Shown piece by piece: positions 59,937-64,000 of a stretch of 64,000 nucleotides of DNA. The translations under genes were made by a program, and so were the position numbers. Origin of the DNA: an uncultured Oscillospiraceae bacterium (GTDB taxonomy: Bacteria; Bacillota; Clostridia; Oscillospirales; Oscillospiraceae). How positions within the stretch are numbered: position 1 is the first letter of the stretch; each line of letters begins with the position of its first letter. The stretch is from contig CALWXG010000006.1 in NCBI GenBank assembly GCA_944385435.1, forward strand, positions 1 to 64,000, written 5' to 3'. Below the pieces are notes generated by a model. It did not search any database. It saw nothing but the letters and a program-made list of their open reading frames with translations, and was not told the origin of the DNA.

Positions 59937-60827
59937 ATGAAAGATGTATGCGTTGTGACCGGCGGCACGGGCGGGATCGGCCGCGCCGCTGTCCGGGAGA
60001 TGTCCAAGCATGCTCGTGTGCTGTTCTGCGATGTAAATCAGGAAAAGATTGATGCCTTTACGCAAGAGCTGTCGGGTGAGGGAATTGAAGCAGTTGGTAT
60101 GATGTGCGATGTGTCCGACCCTGTGGAGTGTGCGGCGCTGGCCAAGGCGGCAGTATCTTTGGGAAATGTGACCGCTGTGATCCATCTGGCTGGTCTGACC
60201 CCTACGTTTTCCGCCTATCCGGACATTGTCCGGGTGGATTGCCTGGGCACCATGAATATCAATGAGGCGTTTTACAAGGTGATGAACGGGGGATGTATCC
60301 TGGATATCTGCTCCTGCGTGGCCCACTTTATTCCCAAAGAGAAATATCCCGCCCGCGTGTTTGAACTGGCGCTGACGGACAAGAAGGCGTTTTATGATGC
60401 GATGGTGGATATGATCGGCAAGACGGGAGAAGGAAAGCAAGCATCCAATATGGCCTATGTGTTCGGACGCTGCTTTGTCTACTGGTATGCCAGGAAATGT
60501 GCTTACTCCTTCGGAAGAGAGAAAGGAATCCGTGTGGTGACCGTATCCATCGGGTTTGTGGAGACTCCCATGTCCAGAGCAGATCTGGAGGCAGGGGGAA
60601 GCAGTTATGAGGAACGTCTGGCACCCCAAATGTCCTACAGTGCGTTTGGACGGCCCGGGACGGTAGAGGAAGTTGCATTTCTCTTCTCCACGGTGGTGGA
60701 TCCCCGCAACTCCTATCTGAGCGGCTGTGACATCTATTTTGACAATGGCTGCGATGCTGGTGGTTATCATGGCCAGTCCGTGCCTTATGACCCGTCATCC
60801 AACCCCTATCAGCCAGGGCAAATGTGA
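59937..60827 (+). CDS. short-chain dehydrogenase/reductase with YxxxR instead of YxxxK
   Basis: This 296-residue protein is a relative of the SDR at 52215 (VVTGGTGGIGR; AVIHLAGLTP; Ser in ICSCVAHF). The motif aligned with the catalytic YxxxK reads YVFGR, so lysine is replaced by arginine. A ~40-residue insertion precedes it. Catalysis may be altered or the protein may serve a non-redox role. The ATG at 59937 gives the family-like start MKDVCVV; an ATG at 59922 is possible. It follows the MFS gene by about 20 bases. Confidence 0.8.
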   Translation: MKDVCVVTGGTGGIGRAAVREMSKHARVLFCDVNQEKIDAFTQELSGEGIEAVGMMCDVSDPVECAALAKAAVSLGNVTAVIHLAGLTPTFSAYPDIVRVDCLGTMNINEAFYKVMNGGCILDICSCVAHFIPKEKYPARVFELALTDKKAFYDAMVDMIGKTGEGKQASNMAYVFGRCFVYWYARKCAYSFGREKGIRVVTVSIGFVETPMSRADLEAGGSSYEERLAPQMSYSAFGRPGTVEEVAFLFSTVVDPRNSYLSGCDIYFDNGCDAGGYHGQSVPYDPSSNPYQPGQM

Positions 60828-60915
60828 AAACTGATGCGCTTCTGTACAGCTGAGACCGATTGTTTTTCCTGGTCCGAGAAAAACAGGAGAATACTATTTG
60901 AAGGGAGCTAACAAG

Positions 60916-61815
60916 ATGAGCGATGAAAAGAAGGCCTATTTCAGCCCGCTGCCCAAGATGTCCATGGGAAATAAGAAACGCAAGACCATCAATTACCTCC
61001 AGAAATGCAAGGAGGAAGGGAAAAAGATAGTGCAGCACTGTCCCAGCATGCTCTCGCCCATCTTTTCCATGGCCGCCAGCATGGCTGATGTGGACATTGC
61101 CCGGCTTCCGCCTTCGGCAATCAACGGCACTGCGGAGAAGGGAATTCAGGATGCACCTGCCTACATCGGCAGCTATCGGCAGATGGCGCCTTATCTCCAC
61201 CTGAACTATGTGACGGATACTGCCGCTTTTGCGGGGAAAGAGACCGCCCTGCGGAACTTCTCCGACTTCCACAAAGCGGATGTGGACTCCATCCTCCCGA
61301 TGGGCATCAACAACGAGACGCTGAAGTATGTGGCGGATAACTACTGTATCATCTACGGTCATGTTGGGGCTCTGTCCGGCTGGCAAACCAATGGCCTCTA
61401 CGGCGGCTATAAAAAGGTGGGAAAGACGGCAGAGGACGCCATGAAGGTATACAAGATGGCCTATGAGTATCAGGAGAACGGGATGAAAGCCATGTCCATC
61501 GAGCTGACCCCGGGTGAGGTGAGCGCGGTGGTTGCCAAAAAGATGAGAGTCCCGGTCATCGGCATCGCTTCCGGCACCACCGGCGACGGTGTGGAGGTGG
61601 ATGGATACGAGATGGTGGATGCCGATCTGTTCGGTTTGATGGCCAAGCCTGCCATGCATGCCAAGACCTACGGCAGCCTGCTGGAGTTTGCCACTGGGGT
61701 TTATGGTGCCTGGGTCAACGACGTGCGCACCAAGGCATATCCCACGGAGCAGAACGGCTGGCACATGGATTCCGCCGAGCTGGAAAAATTCATGAACGAA
61801 GTGGAGAAACTGTGA
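60916..61815 (+). CDS. PanB-like (ketopantoate hydroxymethyltransferase family) protein, copy 1
   Basis: This 299-residue TIM-barrel-type protein is most similar in its second half to PanB, the enzyme adding hydroxymethyl from methylene-THF to a 2-oxo acid. Kept blocks are IIYGHVGALSGWQ, GGYKKVGKT, SIELTPGEV (with the PanB-like Glu) and PVIGIASG. The first half lacks recognisable PanB metal-binding Asp motifs and has the unusual start KKRKTINYLQKCKEEGKKIV. AAGGGAG precedes the ATG at 60916. It may be a retro-aldolase acting on the SDR product. Confidence 0.75.
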   Translation: MSDEKKAYFSPLPKMSMGNKKRKTINYLQKCKEEGKKIVQHCPSMLSPIFSMAASMADVDIARLPPSAINGTAEKGIQDAPAYIGSYRQMAPYLHLNYVTDTAAFAGKETALRNFSDFHKADVDSILPMGINNETLKYVADNYCIIYGHVGALSGWQTNGLYGGYKKVGKTAEDAMKVYKMAYEYQENGMKAMSIELTPGEVSAVVAKKMRVPVIGIASGTTGDGVEVDGYEMVDADLFGLMAKPAMHAKTYGSLLEFATGVYGAWVNDVRTKAYPTEQNGWHMDSAELEKFMNEVEKL

Positions 61816-61937
61816 GAAGACAGCCCGCGTTCTGACATGGAATGAATCTGAGAAGAACCAGGCCGCCGGGACGGTAGCCCCGGCGGCCTGGCCTCCCGGT
61901 ATGAACAGGCGGGCGTCAGAGAAATGGAGGGAAGATT

Positions 61938-62780
61938 ATGCGCGATTACTGGGGCTACCAGGACAAGGTGTGCGTGGTCACTGGAGTGTCTTCCGGTATG
62001 GGGCGGGCTGTGGCGGAAATGCTGCTGGATCTGGGAGCCCAGGTCTACGGCCTTAGCCGCACGCCGCCCAAAGAGTTTGCAGGCACCTATATCCAAGCAG
62101 ATCTGAGCAGCCGGGAGTCCATTGACCAGGCGTTTTCCTGCATTCCGGACCGAATCGACAATTTCTTCGGGATTGCCGGTCTGACCGGTATGCGCACAGA
62201 CTTTACCACAACCTTTCTGGTGAACTATACGGCCAACCCCTATATGGTGCGCCGGCATGTGCTTCCCCGCATGGGTGAAGGCGGCAGTATCGGGTTCGTC
62301 AGTTCCTCTGCGGGACTGCGGTGGGAGAATCCCCAGGTGCAGGAGAGCTATTTGGATCTGGTCAATGCAGATTGGGATGAAACGGTCCGGCTCATTGAGG
62401 AGAAGGGCATGAAGGACTTGGGCAAACTGGCCTATCCGCTGTCAAAGCGGGCGCTGAATTATTTTACAGCTCAACTGGCCGACGAACTGGTCGGCCGTAA
62501 AATCCGGGTCAATGTTCTGCTGCCGGGCAGCACCGATACGGGGATGACTAATGATTTTGTCCAGAACCTGGGCAGCATGGAGCGCCTGGTGCAGTTTACC
62601 GGTGCGGGACGCCTGGCCACGCCGGAGGAGATGGCTGCGCCGATTGTCTTTCTGGGCAGCGATATGGCATCCTATCTTTCCGGTGTGGATTTGGTGGCGG
62701 ATTATGCCCTCAACGCCGGAATGCTGATCGGGAAAAAACCGGACTTCTACGCCCCAAGAAACCCAAAATACTCCAAGTAA
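61938..62780 (+). CDS. short-chain dehydrogenase/reductase (hydroxysteroid-dehydrogenase-like layout)
   Basis: This 280-residue SDR has VTGVSSGMGR near residue 15, GIAGLTG, Ser in VSSSAGL and YPLSK (Tyr/Lys). An insert of about 30 residues lies between Ser and Tyr, as in Comamonas 3-alpha-hydroxysteroid dehydrogenase. The shared layout does not prove a steroid substrate. GGAGGG precedes the ATG. It lies between the two PanB-like genes. Confidence 0.88.
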   Translation: MRDYWGYQDKVCVVTGVSSGMGRAVAEMLLDLGAQVYGLSRTPPKEFAGTYIQADLSSRESIDQAFSCIPDRIDNFFGIAGLTGMRTDFTTTFLVNYTANPYMVRRHVLPRMGEGGSIGFVSSSAGLRWENPQVQESYLDLVNADWDETVRLIEEKGMKDLGKLAYPLSKRALNYFTAQLADELVGRKIRVNVLLPGSTDTGMTNDFVQNLGSMERLVQFTGAGRLATPEEMAAPIVFLGSDMASYLSGVDLVADYALNAGMLIGKKPDFYAPRNPKYSK

Positions 62781-62797
62781 TTACATAGTTTTATGTA

Positions 62798-62826
62798 TTT
62801 ACCTGATCTTGAGTTTGCCTTATAAT
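62798..62826 (+). promoter_or_regulatory. internal sigma-A promoter of the second PanB-like gene
   Basis: TTTACC, 17 bases, TATAAT. A TACATA-gttt-TATGTA inverted repeat lies just upstream (about 62783-62798). Confidence 0.6.
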
Positions 62827-62903
62827 GGAGCCAGAAGGCAGGAATTCAGAGAATCTAGATCTCCGGTTCCAAATGAGACAACCAGTGAAAGGAGCACCCG
62901 ACT

Positions 62904-63803
62904 ATGGCAGAAGAGAAAAACAATACCGTTGAAATTGACAAGAGCAAAGTTCATGCTTCCAAGATGAAGAAGGGCCGCAAGACCATCAATTATCTGCAGA
63001 AGTGCAAAGAAGAGGGCAAGAAGCTCGTTCAGGTATGCCCTGCCAACCGCGACCAGTATTTTGCCATGGCGGCGGATATGGCTGACTGCGACATCCTGCG
63101 CCTGACGGTGCCCGGCGAGAACGTGACGATGCAGATTGAGCATGCCCCTTGGTGGATCCGCACCACCCGGGCCGCGGCTCAGTACATCCACATCAATTTC
63201 TATATGCAGACGCCCACCTACTGCTCCAAGGAGAAGGCCATGGAGTACGGTTCCCTCTACATGAACAACGGCGCCAACTCCCTGCTGCCCATGGGTGTCA
63301 GCAATGAGACGCTGAAGTACATGGCGGACAACTATCTGGTGGTGTTCGGCCATGTGGGCGCGCTGTCCGGCTGGCAAACCGACCGCCAGGGCGGATACAA
63401 GAAGATGGGCAAGACCGCAGAAAGCGCCATGAAGGTGGCCCGGATGGCCTATGAGTATCAGGAGAACGGCATGATGGCCATGACCATTGAACTGGTACCC
63501 GGTGAGGTCAGCACGGCCATCGCCAAGAAGCTGAGAGTTCCGGTGATCGGCATCGCCTCCGGCTGTACGGGCGGCGATTCGGATGTGGACGGCTATGAGA
63601 TGGTGGATCTGGACACCTTCAACATGATGCCCTCCCTGGCATCCCATGCCAAGGCCTATGCCGACTTCTTCCAGTGGGCGACCGCAGCCTACGCAGCCTG
63701 GGCACAGGACGTTCGTTCCGGGAATTATCCCCAGGAGCAGAACGGCTGGCACATGGATCCCGTTGAATTGGAAAAGTTCCTGGCCGAGATGGAAAAGCTG
63801 TAA
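62904..63803 (+). CDS. PanB-like (ketopantoate hydroxymethyltransferase family) protein, copy 2
   Basis: This 299-residue paralogue is the same length as copy 1 and strongly similar throughout (GRKTINYLQKCKEEGKK; SNETLKYMADNYLVVFGHVGALSGWQT; GGYKKMGKTAESAM; TIELVPGEV; PVIGIASG; YPQEQNGWHMD). As in copy 1, the first-half PanB metal motifs are not seen. Two near-identical-length copies suggest either a hetero-oligomer or two related substrates. AAAGGAG precedes the ATG. It has its own promoter. Confidence 0.77.
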   Translation: MAEEKNNTVEIDKSKVHASKMKKGRKTINYLQKCKEEGKKLVQVCPANRDQYFAMAADMADCDILRLTVPGENVTMQIEHAPWWIRTTRAAAQYIHINFYMQTPTYCSKEKAMEYGSLYMNNGANSLLPMGVSNETLKYMADNYLVVFGHVGALSGWQTDRQGGYKKMGKTAESAMKVARMAYEYQENGMMAMTIELVPGEVSTAIAKKLRVPVIGIASGCTGGDSDVDGYEMVDLDTFNMMPSLASHAKAYADFFQWATAAYAAWAQDVRSGNYPQEQNGWHMDPVELEKFLAEMEKL

Positions 63804-63833
63804 GTGACAACACCCCCTCTTTGATACAACGCA

Positions 63834-63887
63834 CTCCAATGGCGCAGGCTGCCGGGCAACTGCCTTGGCGGCCTGCGCCATTGGAGC
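63834..63887 (+). terminator. long hairpin after the second PanB-like gene
   Basis: The 15-bp arms tccaatggcgcaggc / gcctgcgccattgga lie about 30 bases after the stop. No T-run follows. Confidence 0.55.
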
Positions 63888-63931
63888 ATAGAAAAGATTC
63901 CAGGGGGCTACCTTTTTTGCCGGGGATCCTT

Positions 63932-63937
63932 TATAAT
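63932..63937 (+). promoter_or_regulatory. -10 element of the last, truncated gene
   Basis: A perfect TATAAT about 46 bases before the ATG at 63978. The -35 box is weak. Confidence 0.45.
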
Positions 63938-63977
63938 GAGGGGGAGATTTTACCCGGACGGATCGGAGGTCGGTAGT

Positions 63978-64000
63978 ATGGATGCAACGTTGGTTTCAAA
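63978..64000 (+). CDS. start of an unidentified gene cut by the window end
   Basis: An ATG preceded by GGAGG (8-9 bases) opens the frame MDATLVS before the window ends. Nothing can be said about the product. Confidence 0.5.

Noticed and set aside
58448..60007. 519-codon minus-strand frame opposite the MFS gene
   Set aside because: His/Gly-rich shadow of a hydrophobic transporter gene.
61938..62780. Assigning a steroid substrate to the SDR
   Set aside because: The insert before YxxxK resembles 3-alpha-hydroxysteroid dehydrogenase, but SDR layout alone does not define substrate.

Overview
The window looks like a chromosomal segment of a high-GC, spore-forming anaerobic gut Clostridium of the Oscillospirales (Flavonifractor / Pseudoflavonifractor / Lawsonibacter type; genus is an inference). 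Supporting signs are a YlbJ-type sporulation membrane protein, a radical-SAM sulfatase-maturase relative, two T-box leaders, a tetrahydrofolate riboswitch, a CIRCE heat-shock operator, a Wood-Ljungdahl-type formyl-THF module and no aerobic respiratory genes. No transposase, integrase, CRISPR array or tRNA gene was recognised.

Layout. 1-8.4 kb: end of a 5S rRNA, galE, a sugar nucleotidyltransferase, an anSME-like radical SAM enzyme, ylbJ, a GH43-like hydrolase and a frameshifted membrane protein. 8.4-13.2 kb: a catabolic island with a phloretin/DAPG-hydrolase-like C-C hydrolase, a DcuC-like carrier and an MFS transporter, divergent from a LysR regulator. 13.2-16.6 kb: a T-box with a UGG (Trp) specifier ahead of a trpXYZ-type ABC importer. 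16.6-22.4 kb: a heterodimeric ABC exporter behind an operator-bearing promoter, an XRE/zinc-ribbon regulator and a lipoprotein. 22.5-29.4 kb: a sigma-54 activator, three inverted-repeat activator sites and a -24/-12 promoter driving aconitase X (two subunits), a cupin, a MatC-like carrier and a split AtuA-like enzyme. 29.4-32 kb: a T-box with a UGC (Cys) specifier ahead of cysE-cysS. 32-48.4 kb: mostly housekeeping (recD2, lysA, hsp20 with CIRCE, aldo/keto reductases with a TetR regulator, a WsfD-like membrane protein, a Crp/Fnr regulator facing a ferredoxin) plus one pair of gene remnants.

48.5-63.8 kb is the most interesting part. A minus-strand run fhs-fchA-folD-SDR-orf59-FNT is tightly packed and encodes conversion of methylene-THF to formate plus a formate channel. 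It is followed by an array of alternating hairpins with compensatory arm changes, a THF riboswitch, folT and a folC / 5-formyl-THF cycloligase fusion. Divergent from fhs lie a LuxR regulator and a plus-strand cluster SDR-MFS-SDR-PanB-like-SDR-PanB-like. I infer a catabolic system in which a hydroxylated substrate is imported, oxidised by SDRs and split by PanB-like enzymes. If the released one-carbon unit goes to THF, the adjacent fhs operon would turn it into formate and ATP. The substrate is unknown, and the PanB-like proteins appear to lack canonical PanB metal-binding residues, so the chemistry may be new.
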